Positions 23,701 to 33,962 of a stretch of 64,000 bases of DNA are shown here, in pieces; positions within the stretch are counted from its first letter, which is position 1; every line of letters starts with the position of its first letter. The notes beneath the pieces are model-generated. The model was not told the origin of the DNA. It made no database searches and was given only the letters and a program-made list of their open reading frames with translations. The DNA comes from Erythroxylum novogranatense (taxonomy: Eukaryota > Streptophyta > Magnoliopsida > Malpighiales > Erythroxylaceae), in contig CM057226.1 of the NCBI GenBank assembly GCA_029891385.1, positions 88,854,977 through 88,918,976 of the forward strand. The letters are read 5' to 3'. Both the position numbers and the translations under genes were made by a program.

Positions 23701-24215
23701 TAACTTAATGCTTGTTTACTCTGGAAGTAATCTTATTCGGCGGGATATACGGATTCGATTTCCAATCGATGTTGATTCAAGGAAATCAACTTCGGTTCTA
23801 TATTTACTTTATGAGGTGGAGCCATAGTTTGGAGGAGTGTCAAGCAATCTTGTATTGCTGATTCGACTATGGAGGTGAGTATGTTTCTTTGCTTGTGAAG
23901 CAGCGAAGGAAGCGATCTTCGGAAGTTCTAAATGATTTGGAGGTAGTTCGAGGCGAAAAAGTCATTACACTTTATTGTGATAATAGTGGGCGGTGGCTAA
24001 TTCTAAAGAACCTCGAAACCACAAAGTCGCCAAACACATTGAGCGAAAGTATCATCTCATAAGGGAGATAATACAACGTGGAGAAGTGGATGTGGTAAAG
24101 ATTCTCTGAGCAAAACCTTGCTGATCCATTCACAAAGACATTGACTCAAAAGAGCTTTGAGGGTCACCTAGAAGGGATGGGAATGAAGGATATGTCAAAC
24201 TTGCTTTAGGGCAAG
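20788..24215 (+). pseudogene. Ty1-copia element A gag-pol (Tork/Tnt1-like), decayed and 5'-truncated
   Basis: It begins mid-gag (KLDYELNSKDYTLSELMNT, then a Lys-rich stretch KGKGKEKKKGPIKKKAQ and a damaged zinc knuckle CFLCDEMG). Next come protease remnants (ADGSYVSV), a GAG-pre-integrase segment (YLWHLRMGHINRKDL, 21580-21625), and integrase 21746-22330 (LDVCGPM, FIDDYSRHGYLYL, RSDRGGEYLSGEF, APRTPQQNGVAERRNRTL). RT follows at 22950-23577 (MDVKTAFLNGDL, YGLKQASRSW, YVDDILLIGND at about 23248), then a weak RNase H tail to 24200 (NLADPFTKTL). Domain order is protease, integrase, RT, which defines Ty1/copia. Stops and frameshifts occur throughout (21481, 21722, 22124, 22730, 23181 and 23575). 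The 5' LTR, primer site and gag start are missing. Confidence 0.9.
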
Positions 24216-24223
24216 TGGGAGAT
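24209..24223 (+). other. Polypurine tract of copia element A
   Basis: AGGGCAAGTGGGAGAT directly precedes the LTR start TGTTGGAG at 24224. This is the usual plant copia priming tract for plus-strand DNA. Confidence 0.85.
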
Positions 24224-26327
24224 TGTTGGAGTTATGTAAATATAGTGCCCTCGAAAGCAAGTGTATTTACATGTAACTTTATCTTCTTGATTCTGATTTT
24301 GTAATGAAAATATTTATTATTAATAAAACAAAAGAGTTTGGTTTTATCTGTATGAGCATTATATATTTGGTCAAAAGGTACCAAGATTCATTTGTAAGTA
24401 ATATACATATACATAGAGATGTATGGGAAACATGTATATTATTAGAATCTGAATTAATTGATTCACAGTTGAATAATCAAGTTGGTCGTTTGATTATGGT
24501 TTAGGCGTAGTGTTGCGATTTATCTCCATATAAGTAAAGGAGTTTACTTAAAGGGAATGATGAGTTTCATATCATGATAGTAGTAGACTATCGATAATGG
24601 CACTATTAAATGAATGCGGAATCAAGTATGTTTTCAAGAATAAAGTGGGCGTTACTTTAATCTTAAAACATACAACTTAAGCATTCGCTATTATGAACCA
24701 CAATCTTGATAAGTGGTGAACTCATATGTGTTTCATTATAATTCTTGATATGATCGGAATGAATTTTTATAGGTATTAATCCGATTGTCTGCATGTTGGA
24801 ATTATTAATTGAAATATGTATCGTGAACATTCACTCAAATAAAGAGTTTATAGTGTTATCATCTCTTCAGATGTTTTAAGGAGATTTGGTGATTAAGCTG
24901 GCGCCAGATGGTTTGATGGACTAGCTACCCATCAAGTCTTAACACTAAGATGAGATCTTATGTGTTAATCACCATATAAAGTAAAATGAGATATCTAGAA
25001 GAAAAACCAACATAAGGGCAAAACGGTAATTTTACCCTTTGTTGTGCGGATGGCTATAATAAGGTTCTAAATAGGGTTTGCAATTGGACATATTCTCATA
25101 ATATTTAATAATTCAAGAGTTCAACTAATTGTCTTTAGTGGAATGACATTTAGTTAATAAGCTAGAATTAATTCCAATGAGATTGAATTATTTCTGGGCT
25201 TATTGGAGCTTGAATTATCAAAGTCCAATAAGATTCCCCACTTGGCTTTAAGGAAGGTTATCAAGCTAAGTAAGAAGTAGTTTGGAGGCTTTAGAAGTCA
25301 ATAATTGAATGATGGGCTTATACTAATTAATGGTTAATTGGAAGCCCATATGTTCATTTAGAAATGGGCTTGTTTTGGTTTAATGTAATTGATTAGATTA
25401 ATTATATTAAAACAATTTTTTTTAAAATGGAGAAGAAGCAATTTCAAAATTGTTTTAGGTTAGATGTGTAACCACACATTTGACATTAAAATACTAAATA
25501 AAGATGGTCTTTATTATGGTTCATCGTTATTAAATGGAGTTATGAACTTACCATTAAATGGTTTAATGGTTGGCTTTTAATGTTGGCATGTAACCTATTT
25601 GCATTCATTAGATTAAAGATGAAAGATGTGCATTAGATGGACCATCTTCCTTCTTTCTTCTTGACAAAATCGAAATGGGTATTCAATTATAGGTTATGGT
25701 CTTTTCAAATAGCCATTTTAAAGATAAATGAAGTAAGTCTCATTTATTGGCTATTTGATGAGTGATTAATGTAAGAAGTGATGCATTGGATGCCTCTCAC
25801 TTTTTCCATTCATGCATATTTCGAAATTGAGATGTAAGAAAGGGTTCTGGCATGGTTTTTAGACATTCTCTCCTTTCATGCAAGGTAGAACCGAAATTCC
25901 TAAGTTAAAGAATTGAAAGAGTTTCAATTTTGGTTCTTCTTCTTCTAAGAAAATCTCCTCCAAATATTTCTTCTCCTTTCCCACCAAAGGATTTTGTTTA
26001 CCTAGTTTTCCTTGAAGAACAAGTGGTAAATCTAATTGGTTGAGGATACTACAACAAGGAAAAAGATAGATTGTTAAAGGAAAAGACTCAAAGGCAAAGG
26101 ATTTGGATATAAGAAGGAGAAGATAGCGCAGCGATGATTTAAAGCTGTAGCGAAGGAGTCGGTAATTCCTTTTATCTTGTTCTTAGTTTTATTATCCTTA
26201 TACCATATCATGTATGGATTAGCATGTTGATTTGGATATATTGCTTCCGCTGCAAGATGATTTCTTAAAAAGTTTTGAAATCTATTGTTTCTCCATACTA
26301 AGCATGCTTTCTTTTTCCGATCCAACA
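24224..26327 (+). mobile_element. 3' LTR of copia element A, 2.1 kb
   Basis: Runs from TGTTGGAGTTATGTAAATAT after the polypurine tract to GATCCAACA at 26327, where it meets the RT fragment of element B. Inverted counterparts are at 12855-14778 (end part) and 27343-27929 (start part), so A and B belong to one family. It is long for a copia LTR and has no ORF of its own. The RT-like ORF ending near 26074 on the - strand only reads into the LTR. Confidence 0.9.
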
Positions 26328-27342
26328 GGTTTTGTATAAACCGATAGTTTTTTATAGACTTATCAAACCTAATGTTCCAAGACCTAGATGCTTGCTTAAG
26401 TCCATAAATAGACCTTTGCAAATTGCAAACCTTATGCTCATTACCTGGCTCAATGAATCCTTCTAGTTGGGCCATATAAATGGTATCCTCAAGATCTCCA
26501 TTAAGAAATGAGGTTTTGAAATCCATTTGCTATTTTTCATAATCGAAATAGGCTGCTATAGCCAAAAAAATCCTGATGGACTTAAGCATGACAACCGGAG
26601 AAAAAGTCTCCTCATAGTCTATACCCTCTTTTTTAGTATAGCCTCTAGCTACCAATCTAGCTTTAAAGGTCTCTACCTTTCCATCCGATCCCCTTTTCGT
26701 TTTGTAGTTCCATTTACACCCTTTGGCTTTTAGACCTGATGGTAGATCTACAAGAACCCAAACTTCATTAGTTTACATAGAATCTATTTCCAATTCCATT
26801 GCCTTGAGCCATTTTCCTGCAACAACATCATTAATAGCCTATGTACACGTAATGGGATCTTTTTCTTTTTAGTCTGAGATGGCAATTAAGCCTTCTCCTA
26901 GACCCAGATACCTATCTGACTGTCTCACAACCCTCCCACTACGTCTAGGCACAACTTGATGTTCAGGTTGCACTTCCGATTCAACTCTTAAATCTATTTC
27001 GACATCTTGTTCTGTCATATCCAAAACAACTCTTCGTTTGAATGAAATAGCTAACTCCTTTAGTACTACTTCACTTCTTCCTTTGTGATTTCTTACAAAC
27101 TTTTCCTCTAAGAAGGTCGCATTTTTCGACACAAATACCTTCCTGTCCTGAGGACTGTAAAAATAGTACCTTCGACCAGTCCATAACTCCCTAGATGTTT
27201 TAGGCACCGATTTGGATGCCGCACAGTTAAGAAGATATGTTGTCGTTTGTATGGCATATCCACAGAACGATTCTGGAAGGCTAGCGTAGGACATCATTGA
27301 TCTTACCATTTCCAATAGAGTTCTATTTCTCCTCTCTGCTAG
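26328..27342 (-). pseudogene. Copia element B integrase/RT fragments
   Basis: On the - strand, 27342 to 26869 encodes the end of integrase (RRNRTLLEMV, SMMSYASLPESF, TTYLLNCAASKSVPKT). An internal deletion follows at RELWTG/RRYYFYSPQDRK, then the VVPRRSGRVVRQSDRYLGLG region. A stop-ridden RT start and the RT segment (DFKTSFLNGDLEDTIYMAQ, YGLKQASRSW) run 26526 to 26328. RT is cut at RFIQN by the end of element A. Gag, protease and the integrase start are missing. Similarity to element A is close throughout. Confidence 0.9.
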
Positions 27343-27929
27343 ATTAATACTTTGTAAAAATCCATTTCGAATATATCAAGAATTATAATGAAACACATAC
27401 GAGTTCACCACTCATCAAGATTATGGTTCATAATAAGCGAATGCTTAAGTTGTATGTTTCAAGATTAAAGTAACGGCCCACTTTATTCTTGAAAACATAC
27501 TTGATTCCAGATTCATTTAATAGTTCCATTATCGATAGTCAACTACTATCATGATATGAAACTCATCATTCTCTTTAAGTAAACTCCTTTACTTATATGG
27601 ACATAAATCGCAACACTACAGTCTAAACCATAATTAAGCGACCAACTTGATTATTCAACTGTGAATCAATTAATTTAGATTCTTATAATATACATGTTTC
27701 TCATGCATCTCTATGTATATGTATATTACTCACAAAAGAATCTTGGTATCTTTTGAAGGCACTCGACCAGTCCACAACTCCCTAGATATATAATGCTCAC
27801 ATAAATAAAACCAAACTCTTTTGTTTTATTAATAATAAATATCTTCATTACAAAACTGTAACTGAAGAAGAAAAAGTTACATGTAAATACACTTGCTTTC
27901 CTTGGTACTATATTTATATAACTCCAACA
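27343..27929 (-). mobile_element. 5' LTR (inverted) of copia element B, truncated
   Basis: From 27929 on the - strand it matches the first roughly 590 bases of the LTR at 24224. It then stops at CTAGATTAAT and jumps into integrase. It carries a 31-bp extra segment at 27755-27785 that matches integrase coding sequence. Truncation removed the rest of the LTR together with gag and protease. Confidence 0.88.
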
Positions 27930-27935
27930 ATTGGT

Positions 27936-28410
27936 ATGTCGCCATACAGGTTAGTATTCAGAAAACCTTGTCATTTACCTGTAGAATTGGAACATAAGGC
28001 TTACTGGGCTGTCAAACAATGCAATTTGGACTTAAATGTAGTTGGAATTAATCAAAAATTACAATTGCAAGAGTTGGAAGAGATACGTAATGAAGCTTAT
28101 GAGAGTGCAAAAATCTATAAAGAAAAGACTAAGGCCTTCCATGACAAAATATTAATTAGAAAAGAATTTTCCATAGGTCAAAAGGTCCTTCTTTATCACT
28201 CTAAACTAAAACTCTTCCCTGGTAAATTACGATCTCGTTGGATAAGTCCAATTGTTGTTACTAATGTTTTCTCACATGGCACAGTTGAAATTCAGAGTTT
28301 AGACACTTTTAAAGTGTTTAAAGTTAATGGACATTGATTGAAACCGTATTATGAGAATTTATAGGTTGAAACTGCAAAAGAAATTGAACTGGCTGAGCCA
28401 GTTTACTCTG
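27936..28410 (+). pseudogene. Athila integrase C-terminal part (continuation)
   Basis: This resumes the reading broken at 12854: [79 protein letters not shown]. These are the conserved C-terminal integrase blocks of Athila/Tat Ty3 elements. The frame stays open to 28337 and then runs through stops to about 28415. Confidence 0.92.
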
Positions 28411-30270
28411 AGTAAGTTAATGATTTTTTTTCTAGCTAATTTGACGTTATAGAAGCGCTCTTGAGAGGCACCTCAAGATTTATTTTAATTTAAGTTTTTC
28501 TTCATTTTTCATTTCATTTTATTTATCTTAGTTTTCTTAAAAAAAACTACATTGGTGGTTGCATAGCTCATTCTCCATTAATGTTACTCATGTTATTCTT
28601 GTTTCTAATTGGTGAGCACTCAAGTTACATAAAATAAAACACTCTTGTTGGCATTATTTTCTTTTTTTAATGAAGGGATCATTAAATGGGTGGTCAAGCA
28701 ATTGTGGTTGATTGAAGGGACAATTAAAGAGTTACATGGATCATAGGTCTTTACTAGAAAGAGGCGTGCGTTTCATTCCAAAACACACAGGCAGAAGAGA
28801 AGTGCAGATTAGACAGATTGGAGCACAATCAGCTTGTTTTCTTCGAACATCAGAAATTTCAACTGCCTTTTCCACCAACACCTTGATGCATTAACAGAGA
28901 AGCTTCTTTAAACTTTATTTTCTTTATTTTCTTGGGTTTTTCTTTTTGTGAGTACATTAAGGACAATGTATATTAAATGTATGGGGAACACTGAATGTGT
29001 GTGTGATTGTATGTTTTGAATTTATTGTTTCTTTGTTCATTTTGATTTTGAATTTTTCTGTCTTTTAATTTACATGTGATGTGTGTTAAACCATGAAATT
29101 CTATCTTAATAGTTGAAATGAGATTGAATTGTGTGTTTGAAGTCAAATTAGGCAAATTGAATAGAAGGTGAATCATGCTAATTGATTAAAGTAGTTGGTT
29201 ACTTAAGTTTACTCAGAAATTGATGCTTGAGTGATTAGGTAATGTATAAAAACATAATGGATTTTCAATTGAGCCTATGTGAAGGATTGAGCCTATATGA
29301 CTCCATTCAAAAAGTCATTTCATTTCTTTGAGTGTGTGATACTCCCTTAGGTGATTACCTTCAGAACTTGCTCTGAACCGATTTGAATCTATTAGATGCA
29401 TGCCAGATAGAAATGATTAAGGCCCTTTTTCTTTTAACCCTTATCTTAAATGACCCGCCTATCTTATTTACCCTTGCAAACCCCTTTAAGCCTTTACCCC
29501 TTTTTGTTTCTTAAAGAAAACACCTCATTCTAAAACATCAAACCCATTAGCCTTACATATTCACAAGTTTAATAAAGTACTAAGTTAGCTAGTTTTGAGA
29601 CTTTTGGCTATATTTTTCTGAGACGAGTTTACTGATACTTCTACTTATAGAGCACATTGTATTTAGATTCTATTATTGTTTCCTTAGTATTCAAAAAAAA
29701 GAACAAAAGAAAAATAAAAAATAAAAATAAAAGAAAAGGATCAAGTATAGTAACAATAATAATTTTTGAGTAGTTAGTTTTTTTTATGTGCAATTCTTAT
29801 AAATACGTTTTGTTGTCCCTTTGTATATTTAGTGCTTTATGACTGCTTGTGAAGAACCACTTAAAAATCCTTTTGACTCACCTTAACCTTGGCCCCATTA
29901 CAACCTCAAATAAAGCCCTTTTGATCTATTTTAGCATGTAATCACTGTAGAAGAGAATTAGTATATTTTCAAGCCTTTGGTAGTGTGATTTCCTATAGGA
30001 AGTTTTGAGTGAAACACAAACTAAAAACACTTGAGTGAAATGAGTGAATTTCATGAGGAAAATCCATTGTGAGTTTATGCTTATCTTTGAATGATAGTTT
30101 CATAATTTGAGTTTGTTTATATGCATCAATGAAAACTAAACATGATGTGTGTAGTAGCTTGACATTCGAATGGCCAAAGTTTGAATGATTGCATAGGCAG
30201 TTTCTTTGAAAATGAATTGATAGAATTTGATGGTCATGTTTAATTTGCTTAAGGGCGAGCAAAAGGTTAA
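28411..30270 (+). other. Athila 3' non-coding region
   Basis: About 1.9 kb between pol and the 3' LTR. Many Athila elements keep an envelope-like ORF here, but I see none. The longest frame (28712-28894) has no signal peptide or membrane pattern. A polypurine-like ACAATGTATATTAAATGTAT followed by GGGGAAC near 28963 resembles the internal tract found after pol in this lineage. An A-rich stretch lies at 29692-29740. Confidence 0.7.
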
Positions 30271-30283
30271 GTGTGGGGGAGTT
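30268..30283 (+). other. Polypurine tract of the Athila element
   Basis: TTAAGTGTGGGGGAGTT directly precedes TGTTAGTGTC, the start of the 3' LTR. AAGTGTGGGGGAG is the standard form in plant Ty3 elements. Confidence 0.85.
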
Positions 30284-31938
30284 TGTTAGTGTCTTTATTT
30301 TCTATCTTTTTATGTGTTAATTTTCTTTGTTCTTGAGGTTTGAAGTTATACTTAATGGGAATTAATCTTGTTTTATGTCAAGGTGTATTTTGGAACTAAA
30401 TAGAAAAATCATGATTATTTTGGGATAAAAAAAGCTAAACTAGATGTTGACCCTAATTAGACATGACCTCATGCAACAACCAGAAGCTTGAAATGCAGCA
30501 AGTTGGAAGTAGGAAACAAATGAAGCAAACGACATAGCAAAAGGGTTTAAAAGGGCGTGAACAATCTTGCAAGGAAGCAAAGATTAAATTGTTAAATCAA
30601 TTAATAGACTTGCAAGGAAGCAAGAAAACAACGTGGAGACCAAAAGCATGAAACGCAGCACATGGGACCAAAACTACATCTTAAATTGTCGCATTAAGTG
30701 ACAGAAGTGGGAGGTAAAAAAATATAAAATAACTCAGCCAAAACGTTGACATGGGGGAAAGGAGCGTGAAAGTGGCGTGAATAAAAAAACCCTCAACACA
30801 TTATTTTGGAGGTCAAGCAGCGTGAGGTGAGATAGAATAAAAAAGGAGGCTGCGTTAGAGTAGAAAGGAGGCTTCGTTGCTGGCGCAGGCGTGGACAAAA
30901 ACGTTGGACTTCTTAATTCGTAAAAGAATCACACAACAGTAAAGAGGAATAGGAGGGCAGCGTAAAATAGACGACTGGCGGCAGCTAGTAAAAAGAAGTA
31001 GCGTGAGGTCAGTGAGAATAAAAAGAAAGAAGGCTACCGATAAAAAGAAAGAAGGCTACCGCAGGTAGCATACAGAGAAGGATGCCCACAACAGTCCTAA
31101 CACCATCGATTGTTCCAAAGTCAATGATAGTCGAAATAGTTAGAAAAATCATGATGTTGGGTAACTAAACTTTTATTTTTTTGTTTACGGAATCTTAGTT
31201 ATTGAACTTTGCATGTTGTGAGATTTTTGTTCTTTATTTCAATCAATTTATTAGTCAAGTATCGATTATTTTTTTGGGTCATTATTTGATTGTTTGATTT
31301 TATAGCTAGGTTCGTAACTAGTTTGTGATTTTATTCAATCAATCGCTAGATTAAACAGATTGATGTTCAATTCTTTTAATTAACAGTAGTGACTAGAATT
31401 TTTGTCTACTACATTAGGGGCATGATTCTAGGAAAAATAATTGTCTAGGTTAAATATACATCATATGTATGTTGTCTAGTTCATCGATTTTCTTGATTCA
31501 TAAAGGTATTAATTAATTAAATCTGAGATCATATCCAAGTTATTAATTAATAAGGGTTAATTCAAATACTTGTTTTGGTTAACTAAACCTAAGAGAAAAT
31601 AGGTAAAGAAATTTACCACGACAAATGCTTAACTAATAAATTGGTTATTTTTAGTGTCAATGATCAACGCAAGTTCAATAACGAAGGAGATCGTAGACTA
31701 AGATTTGTTTCTATTGATTGTTAAATTCTCTTTTTTTAAGCTATTTTTTAATTTCAATTTCTAATTAAATTCTGTTTAATTCACAATTACAACCCTCCCC
31801 CCCCCCCTCTTTTTATTGCGTAACTACTAATGTCTGAATTCCTCGTGGGAATGATCCCTACTATCAACTAATATATTAATTTGTGTCGTATGAAGTTGGT
31901 TTCTTTTTATATTTGGTTCCAGGTGACAACATTCACCA
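30284..31938 (+). mobile_element. 3' LTR of the Athila element, 1.65 kb
   Basis: Starts TGTTAGTGTCTTTATTTTCT after the polypurine tract and ends ...ACATTCACCAA. Its last 850 bases match 565-1415. The poly-C tract (about 31793-31806) is shared with the 5' copy. A local duplication GAAAGAAGGCTACCG occurs twice near 31021-31060. The target duplication cannot be tested because the 5' end of the element is lost. Confidence 0.9.
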
Positions 31939-32330
31939 ACCGCAAAACATCCAATTATATTGGATATTCATATCAGATGCTTGAGAAGAATAAAAACAAT
32001 TCCATGCTGGATCAGACTTACCATGAGTAAAGGATGGTTTCATATTCTCCATTATGATTTAACCTAAAAAGTATTAAAAATAATTGGGTATACTATTGTC
32101 AGGGCAAAAGTATACAACTTAAATAATTCTCATTATCAATTGTAATAAAGAAGATGAACAACAACAGAATGGATACACAAGACTAACAGATATTACTCAC
32201 TTATTAAACTTTGCTCCAGCAATTGCTCCACTTTAAATAACCTAACTTAAATATTGCTTGTTTTCAATTTTGGTGCTTTAGATCAATAAATTGAATAGTT
32301 GAAAGAGTATATATAACTCAAATATCAAAA
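31939..32330. other. Non-coding flank
   Basis: AT-rich unique sequence between the Athila LTR and a minisatellite. I see no gene, repeat or element end. Confidence 0.5.
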
Positions 32331-32730
32331 CCAGAAATTGATACGAAATAATAAAGTTCTAAATATTACAAAATTGATATGAAATAGAGTTATAAATGTT
32401 ATAGAAATTGATATGAAATAGAGTCCTAAATGTTATAAAATTGATATGAAATAGAGTTCTAAATGTTACGAAATTGATATGAAATAGAGTTCTAAATGTT
32501 ACAAACTTATCACTACCGAAATTGATATGAAATAGAGTTATAAATGTTACATAAATTGATATAAAATTGAGTTCTAAATATTACAAAATTGATATGAAAT
32601 AGAAATCTAAATGTTACAAAACTTATCACTACCAAAAATTGATATGAAATAGAGATCTAAATATTACAGAAATTGATATGAAATAAAGTTCTAAATGTTA
32701 CAGAAATTGGTATGAAATAGAGTTCTAAAA
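32331..32730. repeat. 33-bp minisatellite, about 12 copies
   Basis: The unit is AAATTGATATGAAATAGAGT followed by TCTAAATGTTACA, 32-34 bp long and moderately diverged. Twice (about 32506 and 32619) a unit is extended by ACTTATCACTACC, which gives a higher-order pattern. No coding potential. Confidence 0.93.
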
Positions 32731-33146
32731 GAACGAGTGTATCTTGAGGGACTGTTATTGGAGTTTCCTTCCTCCAAAGGTCTACAACATGGTAATGCTA
32801 AACGACTCGTGCAAAATGGCTAGCGTAACTTTCAATTGCTTTTTTGTGCGGCACTGTGACCTTGATCATCTCTTATAGGCCTTTAGGTTGGATTAGGATT
32901 AAAAAAGGAAGCAAGAGGAAACAGTGGAGAATAAACATTTAAGATTTTTATTGTATTTTTCATTTTTAATAAGTTTATTAGTGCACACAATTTTAATAAT
33001 ATAAATATTTATTTGATAATAATCTTATGAGCTCAATACCGCAATTAAAAAAATATTAAAGGTTAATTTTATAGTAATTTTAATATGTTAAATAGATATT
33101 ATAAAATCAAATAAAATGTATTCAAATTTTAACATAAGGAAAATAC
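32731..33146. other. Non-coding AT-rich DNA
   Basis: Nothing recognisable between the minisatellite and the foldback element. Confidence 0.5.
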
Positions 33147-33310
33147 GAAGGTTTTAAAAACCGAATCGGACCGTTTGATCTTGTCAGGAAAAGTTTGAAC
33201 CGACCGGATTTTATACATAGAAGTTATTAAGTGAAACCGAACCAGGTCACTAACTGGTTCAAACTTTTTTCAGCCAGACCGGATGGTCCAATCCGATTTT
33301 TAAAACCTTG
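33147..33310. mobile_element. Small foldback MITE (hAT-like ends)
   Basis: AAGGTTTTAAAAACCGAATC at the left is mirrored by CAAGGTTTTAAAAATCGGAT on the other strand at the right, about 28-30 bp of imperfect inverted repeat. The interior also pairs in part (GTTTGAACCGACCGG against ACTGGTTCAAAC). At about 164 bp it is too short to code. No clear 8-bp target duplication remains, so class assignment is tentative. Confidence 0.6.
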
Positions 33311-33962
33311 ATTGCAACACAACATATATATATTCACTAATTCCTTGAAGACAACTTCACTTAACAAGATAGGAATGATGATTGGAGTTTGTAACATCAC
33401 AGAGTATTGCAATTAAGGGAATTTAAAAGCTTTAAAATGATTTTAAGAGAGGGCAAATAGAGCAGTAGTAGTTAGATGTAGTTGAGGTGTTTTGTATCCA
33501 GCACAACATTACGATTGACAACTAGAGATTAATAAAATATTTTAAGATATTTTATTTTAAATTAAGTTTGTTATTCAATTTCTTAACCTTTAGTCACAGT
33601 TTGTATCTACAAATATGATATATGTTTCTCAATATTAACTTCGTACTAATATGCACATTATTGCTACTGTCAACTATCCAATAACTGATACAAATCTTAT
33701 AACGTTGTCAATAATAGGATGAGTAGAGCAGCTGTCCATTTATCATGTGACCTAGAGGCTTACTTGATAAATCTCCATATTTACAAAAGCATTAATCTCG
33801 TTTTTATTTTATTTCAATCTTAATTATCCTCAATTCATTCTTATAGATGTACAAAACATCCAAAGACAGAGCACCTTTTGTATCACTTCTAATCATGATA
33901 AACAACTTCTCTTTAACTTATGATTATTACAGTAAGATTAATACATGAGTATTAATATTATT
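33311..33962. other. Non-coding AT-rich DNA
   Basis: No supported gene. TATTACAGTAAGATTAATAC near 33925 recurs just after the solo LTR (about 38385), so a short local duplication brackets the LTR insertion site. Confidence 0.5.

Larger units (their letters stand above)
12855..27929 (-). mobile_element. Compound insertion: inverted copia element B with nested copia A and LTRs
   Basis: Ends are TGTTGG and CCAACA. Both flanks carry ATTGGT (12849-12854 and 27930-27935), and removing the insert rejoins the Athila integrase frame (...KTPIG then MSPYRL). In minus orientation, element B has its 5' LTR at the right (27929 to 27343), integrase/RT pieces (27342 to 26328), and its 3' LTR at the left (14778 to 12855). 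The middle is occupied by a + strand copia element A and by chromovirus-type LTR sequence. The part of B between its RT and its 3' LTR, and the 5' end of A, have been lost. Confidence 0.8.

Noticed and set aside
26527..26733. + strand ORF across copia B RT
   Set aside because: Antisense of the decayed RT coding region.
28712..28894. Possible Athila envelope-like ORF after pol
   Set aside because: Only 60 codons, with no signal peptide or transmembrane pattern.
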